Assembly (NCBI GenBank): GCA_002448875.1
Contig: DKAS01000073.1
Coordinates: forward strand, 3,768 to 9,389
DNA: 5,622 nt
Source of the DNA: Proteobacteria bacterium UBA6920
Lineage (GTDB): Bacteria > Pseudomonadota > Gammaproteobacteria > SG8-11
Reading direction: 5' to 3'
In this document: positions 1 to 5,622 of the stretch, piece after piece
Layout of the letters: every line of letters begins with the position of its first letter
Position numbering within the stretch: position 1 is the stretch's first letter
Position numbers and translations under genes: made by a program
The notes under the pieces: model-generated
Seen by the model: only the letters and a program-made list of their open reading frames with translations
Databases searched by the model: none
Told to the model about the DNA's origin: nothing

Positions 1-164
1 CGGGCGGGAAAGCAAATATCACTAATTTCATTACCATCGGTGGGCGCCATCGCCATTGCTGCGCGTAAGGGTGCGTTTTACTCACTGCCGCGCACTTGCT
101 GTTTCACGGCAACGGCAGACTCCGGTCCCTGTCCATTCGCTCACTCTACCGTTCGCGCCGTCGC

Positions 165-488
165 TCAACGGGCAATGCATATTTCATTGATCTGAATCAA
201 CGGTTGCACGCTGGAATAGTTGACGATATCGCCCTGCAGAACCTCAGCATGTGGCGCGAATGCCGCCATAAAGGCTTCCAGTGTATCGTATTCATAATGA
301 CATATAGCCACATAGACCGGTGGCGATCCCGCGTGCCCGCCACTGATCCCGCGCTCCACACTGACGGATCGAAACCCGGGCGCAGCACTTAACAGGGAGA
401 TGGATTTCGGCATGTGGACAGCGAGATAGTAGTCAAAATCAAACGACGAGCCTTGCGCATTCGGATAAAGAATACTGATTCTGATCAT
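165..488 (-). CDS. EthD family protein (small alpha/beta-barrel, dimeric)
   Basis: The product is 107 residues, the usual size of a one-domain EthD protein. These proteins form ferredoxin-like dimeric alpha/beta barrels in the cytoplasm. The founding member is needed for ethyl tert-butyl ether degradation, but most members have no proven reaction. Recognisable features are the N-terminal strand MIRISILYP, the DYYLAVHMP block (residues 19-27, with the family histidine at H25), H80, and the C-terminal block DIVNYSSVQPLIQINEI (87-103). There is no signal peptide or membrane segment. An ATG twelve codons further upstream is in frame, but the start at 488 is preferred because AGGAGGAG lies six bases before it and the strand MIRISILYP is where family members begin. 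The gene is divergent from the TetR-type regulator at 623, which probably controls it. Substrate and catalytic role are unknown; such proteins often accompany quinone, aromatic or polyketide metabolism genes, none of which is visible here. Family assignment is firm. Confidence 0.88.
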   Translation of the reverse strand: MIRISILYPNAQGSSFDFDYYLAVHMPKSISLLSAAPGFRSVSVERGISGGHAGSPPVYVAICHYEYDTLEAFMAAFAPHAEVLQGDIVNYSSVQPLIQINEICIAR

Positions 489-494
489 CCCTGT

Positions 495-502
495 CTCCTC
501 CT
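495..502 (-). promoter_or_regulatory. Strong Shine-Dalgarno of the EthD gene
   Basis: On the minus strand the sequence reads AGGAGGAG, then six bases (ACAGGG), then ATG at 488. This near-perfect anti-16S match decides the start of the EthD gene in favour of 488 over the in-frame upstream ATG at 524, which would place this site inside the coding region. Confidence 0.8.
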
Positions 503-557
503 GGGATTGCTGCGGACATACCACCCGACCGCGGCGGGGCTGCCGGCGGGCAGGTCG

Positions 558-586
558 TTGCTGAGGAGATGTTAATGGGATCTAAT
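558..586 (+). promoter_or_regulatory. Candidate sigma70 promoter of the tetR-type gene
   Basis: TTGCTG (558-563) and TCTAAT (581-586) are separated by 17 bases and match the -35 and -10 consensus at 3 and 5 of 6 positions. Transcription would start near 593, about 30 bases before the ATG at 623. GGAG at 610-613 gives a ribosome site nine bases upstream of that ATG. The -10 lies inside the GATC-N8-GATC palindrome, so a bound repressor would block it. This is consensus matching only. Confidence 0.4.
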
Positions 587-596
587 ATATGATCAA
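569..596 (-). promoter_or_regulatory. Candidate promoter of the EthD gene
   Basis: Read on the minus strand, TTGATC (596-591) and TAACAT (574-569) are 16 bases apart and each matches the sigma70 boxes at 4 of 6 positions. The leader would be about 75 bases long and contains a short GC hairpin (CTGCC-CGCC-GGCAG, 553-540). The elements overlap the divergent tetR promoter and the palindrome at 579-594. The matches are moderate, so this is a positional hypothesis. Confidence 0.3.
579..594. promoter_or_regulatory. Candidate TetR operator palindrome
   Basis: GATCTAATATATGATC is an imperfect palindrome with six of eight half-site positions symmetric. It sits in the only AT-rich stretch of the 489-622 gap. 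Wider symmetry also exists: ATGTT at 569-573 with AACAT at 598-602, and an offset pair TAATAT (583-588) with ATATTA (601-606). TetR-family regulators usually bind 15-25 bp palindromes between themselves and a divergent target, so the position and size fit. Which of the nested dyads is the true site cannot be decided from one sequence. Confidence 0.45.
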
Positions 597-622
597 GAAC
601 ATATTACCCGGAGTGACGCAGC

Positions 623-1207
623 ATGCCGTTAAGCAAACAACACAAACAACACAGCCGTGAACGCATTCTCGAGTGCGCCTACCGGCTGTTTTCCCGCGTC
701 GGTTACGATCAGGTAACGATAGATCTGCTGATGCGGGAGGCCGGCCTGACCCGTGGAGCGTTCTATGCTCATTTCGCCAATAAGTCGGAACTGTATGCGG
801 CGGCCATCCAACATGCCGCGAAGCTGCATACCGCCTGCGATCCGGGGCCGCAGGTGGAGGACAGGGCCTGGCTGAAAAAAGCCGTCGAAAACTATCTCAG
901 CCGGCAGCATGTCAGGGAGCAGGCATCCCCCTGTCCGTTGGCGTTTCTGGCCAATGATGTCGCGATTCGCGAACCGTCCATACGCGCAAGCTACAGCGAG
1001 GTTTACCGGCAACTGGTGGAGCAGATCCACGGCCGGATGGGTTTCCTTACCGGGGAAAAACGCGCCCGCTTTGCCCGCGCCCTGACCGCCATGCTCATCG
1101 GCAGCGTAGCGCTGGGCCGCGCTCTGGACTCCGACACGGAGATGCATCAGTTGCTGCAAAGCTGCCAGGAAACGCTGTTTGAAACCCTGGACAGGGTAAC
1201 GCCCTGA
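623..1207 (+). CDS. TetR/AcrR family transcriptional regulator
   Basis: The 194-residue length is typical of TetR-family one-component regulators, which are dimeric cytoplasmic DNA-binding proteins, usually repressors released by a small ligand. The N-terminal DNA-binding domain spans about residues 10-57: helix 1 RERILECAYRLFSRVGYDQ, then the helix-turn-helix ending in LTRGAFYAHFANKSELY (42-58), the classic family signature. The rest (about 60-194) is the helical ligand and dimerisation domain and contains a CPLAFLANDVA block (104-114) seen in a subgroup of AcrR-like regulators. GGAG nine bases upstream supports the ATG at 623. The gene is divergent from the EthD gene, with a palindrome between them, so it likely represses itself and that gene. 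Cys104 and Cys72 could be redox- or electrophile-sensitive, but that is speculation. No ligand can be inferred. Family call is secure; target and ligand are inference or unknown. Confidence 0.93.
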   Translation: MPLSKQHKQHSRERILECAYRLFSRVGYDQVTIDLLMREAGLTRGAFYAHFANKSELYAAAIQHAAKLHTACDPGPQVEDRAWLKKAVENYLSRQHVREQASPCPLAFLANDVAIREPSIRASYSEVYRQLVEQIHGRMGFLTGEKRARFARALTAMLIGSVALGRALDSDTEMHQLLQSCQETLFETLDRVTP

Positions 1208-1244
1208 CGGTCTTCCCCTCGTGGCTGCCCGCGAGACGCGGCCC

Positions 1245-1264
1245 GGGGCGCCTCAGGCCGCCCC
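1245..1264 (+). terminator. GC-rich hairpin after the tetR-type gene, possible terminator
   Basis: GGGGCG (1245-1250) and CGCCCC (1259-1264) form a six-pair GC stem with an eight-base loop, 38 bases after the TGA of the regulator. It is followed only by ACCTTT, not a proper U run, so intrinsic termination would be weak. An overlapping alternative stem, GCGGCC (1238-1243) with GGCCGC (1256-1261), competes with it. Confidence 0.3.
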
Positions 1265-1287
1265 ACCTTTGCAGCGGGCTTGGCCCC

Positions 1288-1308
1288 TATAGAAACTCCC
1301 GTTCTATA
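1288..1308. repeat. Perfect 7-7-7 inverted repeat upstream of the signalling operon
   Basis: TATAGAA (1288-1294) and TTCTATA (1302-1308) are exact reverse complements around a seven-base GC-rich centre (ACTCCCG). The repeat lies about 80 bases upstream of the -35 box at 1387. It could be a dimeric regulator site. It is not a good terminator, because the stem is AT-rich and the following T run (1318-1322) starts nine bases further on. Function is unknown. Confidence 0.4.
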
Positions 1309-1386
1309 CAAATCACGTTTTTGTTACCAATTGTGGCCTGTGGGATCCTTTCTCTATTTTCTTCACATTAAATATTGCCTGATCGG

Positions 1387-1416
1387 TTGCCAAGGGTATT
1401 AAATTAAGTCTATAAA
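1387..1416 (+). promoter_or_regulatory. Sigma70-type promoter of the phosphorelay operon
   Basis: TTGCCA (1387-1392) and TATAAA (1411-1416), each 5 of 6 to consensus, are spaced by 18 bases in an AT-rich stretch before the response regulator gene. Initiation would fall near 1422-1424, giving a leader of about 31 bases to the ATG at 1454. No other convincing promoter precedes the three-gene cluster. A weaker alternative pair is TTGCCT (1375-1380) with TATTAA (1397-1402), 16 bases apart. Confidence 0.6.
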
Positions 1417-1453
1417 TTTGCAATACCGATTGAATACGCGAGCTGTCACTATC

Positions 1454-1900
1454 ATGTTATCCCGGGAAAAAACTATTCTTTTAGTCGAGGACAATCCCGA
1501 TGACGAAGCGTTGACGTTGCGAGCCCTCAAGAAAAACAATATCCTTAATACTGTCGTGGTTGCACGTGACGGGGCGGAGGCCCTGGACTACCTGTTCGGC
1601 CAGGGACAGTACCAGAAACGTGACCTGAGCAATGCACCGCAACTGATACTGCTGGATTTGAAGCTGCCCAAGGTGGACGGCCTGGAAGTGCTGCAGCAAT
1701 TGCGCGCCAACGAGCGCACGCGGCACTACCCCGTGGTCGTGCTGACCACCTCGAACGAAGATCGGGACATCATCACCAGTTACCAACTCGGCGCCAACAG
1801 TTACATTCGCAAACCAGTCGATTTCAGCCAGTTCATCGAAGCTGTTCGCCAGCTGGGCCTTTACTGGCTGGTGCTGAACACGCCCCCCCCGCCGCGATAG
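1454..1900 (+). CDS. Stand-alone receiver-domain response regulator (Rcp1/CheY-like)
   Basis: A 148-residue single REC domain with no output domain. All phosphotransfer residues are visible: acidic pair E12/D13 in [10 protein letters not shown], phospho-acceptor D68 in [13 protein letters not shown], switch T98 in VVVLTTS, and K120 in YIRKPVD. The extended C-terminal helix [16 protein letters not shown] (133-148) is typical of the Rcp1 type, partners of phytochrome-like and other HisKA kinases. As a soluble receiver it would act by protein contact or as a phosphate carrier or sink. An in-frame TTG at 1418 would add twelve residues, but it overlaps the edge of the -10 box and would precede the transcript start, so ATG 1454 is chosen; it has no clear Shine-Dalgarno. 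The gene is first in a cluster with a c-di-GMP enzyme 12 bases downstream and a histidine kinase after that, so the kinase is its probable phosphodonor. Family call is firm; mechanism is inferred. Confidence 0.92.
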   Translation: MLSREKTILLVEDNPDDEALTLRALKKNNILNTVVVARDGAEALDYLFGQGQYQKRDLSNAPQLILLDLKLPKVDGLEVLQQLRANERTRHYPVVVLTTSNEDRDIITSYQLGANSYIRKPVDFSQFIEAVRQLGLYWLVLNTPPPPR

Positions 1901-1904
1901 AGGA
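1899..1904 (+). promoter_or_regulatory. Shine-Dalgarno of the GTG-started REC-GGDEF-EAL gene
   Basis: AGAGGA begins inside the TAG stop codon of the response regulator and ends eight bases before GTG at 1913. Ribosomes terminating on the first gene would therefore finish on the ribosome site of the second, which favours coupled translation and supports the GTG start. Confidence 0.65.
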
Positions 1905-1912
1905 AACAGTGC

Positions 1913-3616
1913 GTGGCAAAAGCGATTCGCTTACTGGTGGTTGAAGACTCCGAAGACGATACCGTGTTGCTTCTGCGCCAGCTGCGCCAGGCCGGCTACA
2001 AAGTTCATCATCGGCGCGTAGCCTCGCGGGCGGATTTGTCCGACGCCCTGGCTACCGAGTACTGGGATGTGGTGATCACCGACCACAACATGCCCAGTTT
2101 CGATTCCGGCGATGCGCTGGCCATCATCAGGGCGACAAACCTGGATATTCCCGTCATCATCGTTTCCGGCAGTATCGGCGAGGATGTCGCGGTCCAGGCC
2201 ATGCGCATGGGCGCGCACGACTACATCATGAAAAGTAATCTGAAACGCCTGATCCCGGCCATCGAACGCGAGCTGCGCGAAACCAACAACCGCCGCGCCC
2301 ACCGCCAGGCCGAGGAAACCATACGCCACATGGCGTACCACGATGCGCTGACCGGCCTGCACAACCGCTATGAATTCGAACGCTCGCTGTCGGCGCACCT
2401 GCAGGCTGCACCCGGCAATCCAGTGCCTACTTCCCTGCTCTACATCGATCTGGATCAATTCAAGATAGTCAATGATACCTGTGGTCACATCGCTGGCGAC
2501 GAGTTATTGCGCCAGATTGCCGTGGTGCTGCGCCGCAGCATTCGTGAAGGCGATTCCCTGGCCCGCCTGGGAGGCGATGAATTCGCGGTAATCCTGCGTC
2601 CCTGTCCGTTGGCACGCGCGGAATTGATTGCACAACACATTCTGTCGGCCGTGCAGAATTTTCGTTTCACCTGGGAGAAACGTTCCTTTTCCCTGGGCGT
2701 CAGCATAGGCGTGGTGGAGATCCCCCCCGACTGGACCAATGTCAGCGAGGCGCTCAGCGCCGCCGACATCGCCTGCTACGCCGCCAAGGACCGCGGACGC
2801 AACCGCTATCATGTGTACCGGGAAAACGACGACGAACTGCAGCGACGCTTCGGTGAAATGGAATGGGTGGCGAGAATCCGCTCCGCCATCGACGAAAACC
2901 GCTTCGTGCTGTTCAAGCAGACCATACTGCCCTTACATGGCGAGAAACCGGTGGATTACCACGAGTTCCTGCTCCGCTTTCACAGCGTCGACGGCGACGT
3001 GGTAACGCCCGGCGCGTTCATTCCCGCGGCGGAACGCTATAACCTCATCCCGGTGCTGGACAAGCGGGTAATCGAACTGGTGTTCGAGCAGGTCGCCCGC
3101 AGCGCGGATCAGGAACGCGCGCTGGAGACCCTGTCCTTCATCAATCTTTCCGGCACCTCGGTCAGTGATACCGGACTAACCAGATTCATCGCGGACAAAA
3201 TCGCCCGGTATCGCATCAATCCCGCCAGTATCTGTTTCGAAATCACCGAGACCGCCGCCATCGCCAATTTGCGCGACGCCATGGACTTCGTCGACAGTAT
3301 TCGCCGCCTGGGATGTCGTTTTGCCCTCGACGACTTCGGTTCAGGCATGAGCTCCTTTTCCTATCTCCGAACCATACCGGCCGACTTTTTAAAGATAGAC
3401 GGCGAGTTCGTCCGCAATATGTTGGCAAATCCCATGAACGCCGCCATCGTCGAGTCCATCAACCGCATCGGGCACGTGGCTGGCCTGCGGACCATAGGCG
3501 AATGCGCTGAAACGCCGGAAATCATTGCTGAACTGCGCACACTGGGCGTCGATTTCGCCCAGGGCTACGCGGTGGACACGCCTGCGCCCGCCACTCTGCC
3601 GGTAACCCGCGCATGA
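1913..3616 (+). CDS. REC-GGDEF-EAL cyclic-di-GMP synthesis/degradation response regulator
   Basis: A 567-residue cytoplasmic protein with three domains. REC (about 5-122) has E11/D12, acceptor D57 in VITDHNMP, S85 and K107. GGDEF (about 138-303) has the intact active site GGDEF at 220-224, the substrate loop DLDQFKIVND (179-188) and a product-inhibition site RxxD at R211/D214. EAL (about 316-558) reads EFL (351-353) in place of EAL, but keeps Q336, E351, R355, N411, E443, D473/D474 in the loop LDDFGSG, K494, E530 and Q550. Both diguanylate cyclase (2 GTP to c-di-GMP) and phosphodiesterase (c-di-GMP to pGpG) activity are thus possible; many dual proteins of this type act mainly as phosphodiesterases with GTP-stimulated control. 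The GTG start is chosen for its Shine-Dalgarno and because the REC strand begins at once. The stop overlaps the kinase start by four bases, so phosphorylation of D57 by that kinase is the likely control. Net activity cannot be told from sequence. Confidence 0.95.
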   Translation: MAKAIRLLVVEDSEDDTVLLLRQLRQAGYKVHHRRVASRADLSDALATEYWDVVITDHNMPSFDSGDALAIIRATNLDIPVIIVSGSIGEDVAVQAMRMGAHDYIMKSNLKRLIPAIERELRETNNRRAHRQAEETIRHMAYHDALTGLHNRYEFERSLSAHLQAAPGNPVPTSLLYIDLDQFKIVNDTCGHIAGDELLRQIAVVLRRSIREGDSLARLGGDEFAVILRPCPLARAELIAQHILSAVQNFRFTWEKRSFSLGVSIGVVEIPPDWTNVSEALSAADIACYAAKDRGRNRYHVYRENDDELQRRFGEMEWVARIRSAIDENRFVLFKQTILPLHGEKPVDYHEFLLRFHSVDGDVVTPGAFIPAAERYNLIPVLDKRVIELVFEQVARSADQERALETLSFINLSGTSVSDTGLTRFIADKIARYRINPASICFEITETAAIANLRDAMDFVDSIRRLGCRFALDDFGSGMSSFSYLRTIPADFLKIDGEFVRNMLANPMNAAIVESINRIGHVAGLRTIGECAETPEIIAELRTLGVDFAQGYAVDTPAPATLPVTRA

Positions 3617-5622
3617 GCGATGTACAGCACAGTGACACGCCCGCCGCCCTGACCGCTGCAGCATTCCTCCGGCAATTTCGCTTGCTGATCGTCCTGACCT
3701 GGACGGGGCCGGCGGTATTCGGCATGGGTTTTCTGTTGTATATCCGTCTGTTTACGCCGGAGCAGATTTTTCTCATCCAGACACGTCCGCTGGAACCCTT
3801 GTTCGTCCTCGCCTACGTGCTCGGCAGTTACCTGTATTTTTCTCGTCTCGTACGGCCCATCGTCGCCTGGCTGCACGATACGGCCAGTGTCGTTGCCGAG
3901 GATGTTCAGCGTTGCATCAGGGGGTTTTCCCTGCGTTACTGGGCGATGTTTCTCAGTTATCTGCTACTCGCGCCGTCCGTGGTAATTGTCGCCGCGCGGC
4001 TGTACAGTGACTTTCATCCCACCGGAATCGACTGGTTCAGAATCCATCTGGTGGCGCTGATATCATCCATCATCGTCGGTCTGCCGATTTTCTTTCTGAT
4101 ATTCGATTTATTCGGCAAGGCAGTCGGCGATATCGGTCTGCGACGTCCGATACTCTCGATTCGCACCAAGGTTTTCCTGATCGGCGCCCTGGTGCCGCTG
4201 ATGATAGACACCATGCTGGTTCAGTATTACTGGACGCGCACCGGATACTTTTCCTTCGAAACATTCACCATCTGGTTGTTTCTGGAGCTGCTTGCCGTCG
4301 CCGGCAGCCTGATCTTCGTGCGCAGCTTCGGCCAGTCGCTGGCCCCGCTGCAAAGGCTGATTGGCAGCGCATCATCCCGAACCATCGGTGGGACATCCAG
4401 ACCTCTGCCGGGGTCCACCGACGAATTGGGCCTGCTGACCGCCGACTACCAGCGCCTGCTGGCGGAACTGCAGCTGCACAATGAAGTACTGCTGCTGAAA
4501 AACGAATTACTGCGACGTACCGGCGTGGAACAGGAGCAGGCCGACGCGTTCAGCGCTACCGTGGAGCTTTGCCGGCAGGCGATCAACAGCGACATATCAT
4601 TTCTGGTCATGCATGACCCGATAAGCAATGACCTCGTCGGCCTGGCGCAGACCCCGCAGGGATTCAGCGCCAGCGGCCATTTTCGCCTGCAATTGAACGA
4701 GATTTCCCTGGCGGTCTGGGTATTCAACCACAAAACCAGCGCCGTTATCGAGGATGCAAACAACGACTCCAGGGTAAGCCGCGAGATGTGCGAAAGATTC
4801 GGCATTCGGGCGACCATCGCCACGCCCTTGTGGCTGGATGGAAAACCGCAGGGTGTGCTGATCGTGGTGGACCGAAAACCGCGCACCTACACTGCGCATG
4901 AGGTGGAGCTGGTAGAGGGCCTGGCGCGGGAAGTGGCCCTGGTCGTCAATGCCCATCGTCTGCGTGCGGCCCGGCAGACCGCGGAGAACGAGCACCGCAA
5001 GCAGGTGGAACGGGTGCAACAGCTCATGGATGCCGTAGAAGAAGGCGTCTACGGCATAGATGCCGCGGGCCTGTGCACTTTCATCAATCCGGCGGCGGTG
5101 CGCATGCTTGGCTACACGCAAGCCGGGGATTTTCTCCAGCGCAACATCCACGATTTGATCCATCATACTTTGCCTGACGGCCAGGCCAATCCCTTTCCGA
5201 GCAGCCGTGTGCGCGTAGCCATGCAGGCGGGCAAAACCGCACATGCCGAAGATGAGCTATTCTGGCGGGCCGACGGGACCTGCTTTCCGGTTGAATACTG
5301 GTCCCGGCCCCTGGCGCAGGACGGGGACCTGGCCGGCGCTGTGGTTTCATTCTTCGATATCAGCGCGCGCAAGGCGAGCGAACGAGAGCTCACCCAGCAT
5401 CGCCAGCACCTGGAAACCCTGGTGCGCGCCCGCACCGCAGATCTGGAAGCGGTCAATCGCGAACTCGAAGCTTTCAGCTATTCGGTATCGCACGATTTGC
5501 GCGCGCCGCTGCGGGCCATCGATGGCTTCTCCCAGGCGTTGCTGGAAGACAATGGCGAAATGCTGGATGCTGCCGGCCAGGACTACCTGCAGCGCATCCG
5601 CGGCGCCGCGGATGCGCTGCAG
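3613..5622 (+). CDS. Membrane sensor histidine kinase, 3' end missing (6TM-HAMP-GAF-PAS-HisKA...)
   Basis: This frame is open from ATG 3613 to the window edge (670 codons, no stop), so the C-terminus is missing. The start overlaps the preceding TGA as ATGA. About six hydrophobic helices fall near residues 24-47, 62-80, 108-130, 142-167, 184-204 and 218-236, with only short loops. A HAMP-like linker (237-286) has LAPLQRL and DELGLL. A GAF domain (about 305-450) follows, then PAS (about 466-585; EGVYGIDAAGLCTFINPAAVRMLGY, FWRADGTCFPVE, DISARK), a coiled coil (about 586-620) and HisKA. The H-box FSYSVSHDLRAPLRAIDG (621-638) carries the phospho-acceptor H627 and is of the phytochrome-kinase type that pairs with Rcp1-like receivers. 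The ATPase domain, and any C-terminal receiver, lie beyond the edge. No bilin-binding or haem motif was recognised in GAF or PAS, so the signal is unknown. It probably phosphorylates both receiver proteins encoded just upstream. Confidence 0.93.
   Translation, partial: MSDVQHSDTPAALTAAAFLRQFRLLIVLTWTGPAVFGMGFLLYIRLFTPEQIFLIQTRPLEPLFVLAYVLGSYLYFSRLVRPIVAWLHDTASVVAEDVQRCIRGFSLRYWAMFLSYLLLAPSVVIVAARLYSDFHPTGIDWFRIHLVALISSIIVGLPIFFLIFDLFGKAVGDIGLRRPILSIRTKVFLIGALVPLMIDTMLVQYYWTRTGYFSFETFTIWLFLELLAVAGSLIFVRSFGQSLAPLQRLIGSASSRTIGGTSRPLPGSTDELGLLTADYQRLLAELQLHNEVLLLKNELLRRTGVEQEQADAFSATVELCRQAINSDISFLVMHDPISNDLVGLAQTPQGFSASGHFRLQLNEISLAVWVFNHKTSAVIEDANNDSRVSREMCERFGIRATIATPLWLDGKPQGVLIVVDRKPRTYTAHEVELVEGLAREVALVVNAHRLRAARQTAENEHRKQVERVQQLMDAVEEGVYGIDAAGLCTFINPAAVRMLGYTQAGDFLQRNIHDLIHHTLPDGQANPFPSSRVRVAMQAGKTAHAEDELFWRADGTCFPVEYWSRPLAQDGDLAGAVVSFFDISARKASERELTQHRQHLETLVRARTADLEAVNRELEAFSYSVSHDLRAPLRAIDGFSQALLEDNGEMLDAAGQDYLQRIRGAADALQ

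Noticed and set aside
1..56. Minus-strand ATG at 56 (or 50) opening a frame that runs off the left edge (begins MAMAPTDGNEISD).
   Set aside because: No Shine-Dalgarno precedes it, only about 18 codons are visible and no family is recognisable. It could be a second gene after the EthD gene, but the evidence is too thin to call.
85..118. CTGCCG (85-90) with CGGCAG (113-118) as a terminator for the leftward EthD gene.
   Set aside because: The loop is 22 bases and there is no adjacent U run in the leftward transcript, so it is not a credible intrinsic terminator.
1..195. Plus-strand frames open at the left edge: frame 1 to a TGA at 193 and frame 3 to a TAA at 66.
   Set aside because: The translations show no recognisable motif, and frame 1 overlaps the end of the convincing EthD gene on the other strand. 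Either could be the tail of an upstream gene, but nothing supports it.
929..942. A 14-base identity (CCCTGTCCGTTGGC) between the tetR-type gene and the GGDEF region at 2600-2613.
   Set aside because: Both copies encode a CPLA stretch in unrelated proteins with no flanking similarity; shared codon preference and chance explain it.
1418..1453. Upstream TTG start for the response regulator, adding twelve residues.
   Set aside because: The codon starts two bases after the predicted -10 box and before the expected transcription start, and the added residues are not part of the receiver fold.
4500..4990. Kinase GAF domain as a bilin-binding phytochrome photosensor, suggested by the Rcp1-like partner and the H-box type.
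   Set aside because: No PHY domain follows, the domain is behind membrane helices and a HAMP-like linker, and no chromophore-binding signature was seen. A light sensor is not supported.
4446..5456. Long minus-strand open frames opposite the kinase gene, including a 215-codon one at 4597-5244.
   Set aside because: They lie antisense to a gene with clear GAF, PAS and HisKA motifs, and their translations are low-complexity or unrecognisable; they follow from GC-rich codon bias.

Overview
The window reads as chromosomal DNA of a GC-rich proteobacterium. A gammaproteobacterium is most likely, judging from the style of the GGDEF-EAL protein and the strong G/C preference at third codon positions, but no taxonomic marker is present. 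It holds two unrelated modules: a small divergent enzyme/repressor pair (about 165-1207) and the beginning of a signalling operon (about 1387 to the right edge).

Left module. A 107-residue EthD-family protein runs leftwards (488 to 165) and a TetR/AcrR-family regulator runs rightwards (623 to 1207). The 134-base gap between them carries an AT-rich palindrome, GATC-N8-GATC (579-594). It lies where promoter-like elements for both directions can be drawn. The simplest reading is a TetR repressor controlling itself and the EthD protein. Positions 1-164 show nothing that can be called with confidence.

Middle. Between tetR and the next gene (1208-1453) there is a GC-rich hairpin just past tetR, a 7-7-7 inverted repeat (1288-1308), and a good sigma70-type promoter (TTGCCA, 18 bases, TATAAA; 1387-1416). 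That promoter settles the start of the next gene at the ATG at 1454.

Right module. Three genes on the plus strand are tightly packed. They are a stand-alone Rcp1-type response regulator (1454-1900), a REC-GGDEF-EAL cyclic-di-GMP protein starting with GTG (1913-3616), and a membrane sensor histidine kinase (3613 to beyond 5622). The kinase overlaps its predecessor by four bases (ATGA) and is cut by the window edge inside its HisKA domain. Its visible part is about six membrane helices, a HAMP-like linker, GAF, PAS and the H-box. All phosphotransfer residues of both receivers, the GGDEF active site with its inhibitory RxxD site, and the EAL metal and catalytic residues are visible.

The inferred circuit is a branched phosphorelay in which one membrane kinase feeds a receiver-only protein and a c-di-GMP synthesis/degradation enzyme. 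The family memberships are well supported. The signal, the direction of c-di-GMP control and the EthD substrate cannot be read from the sequence.
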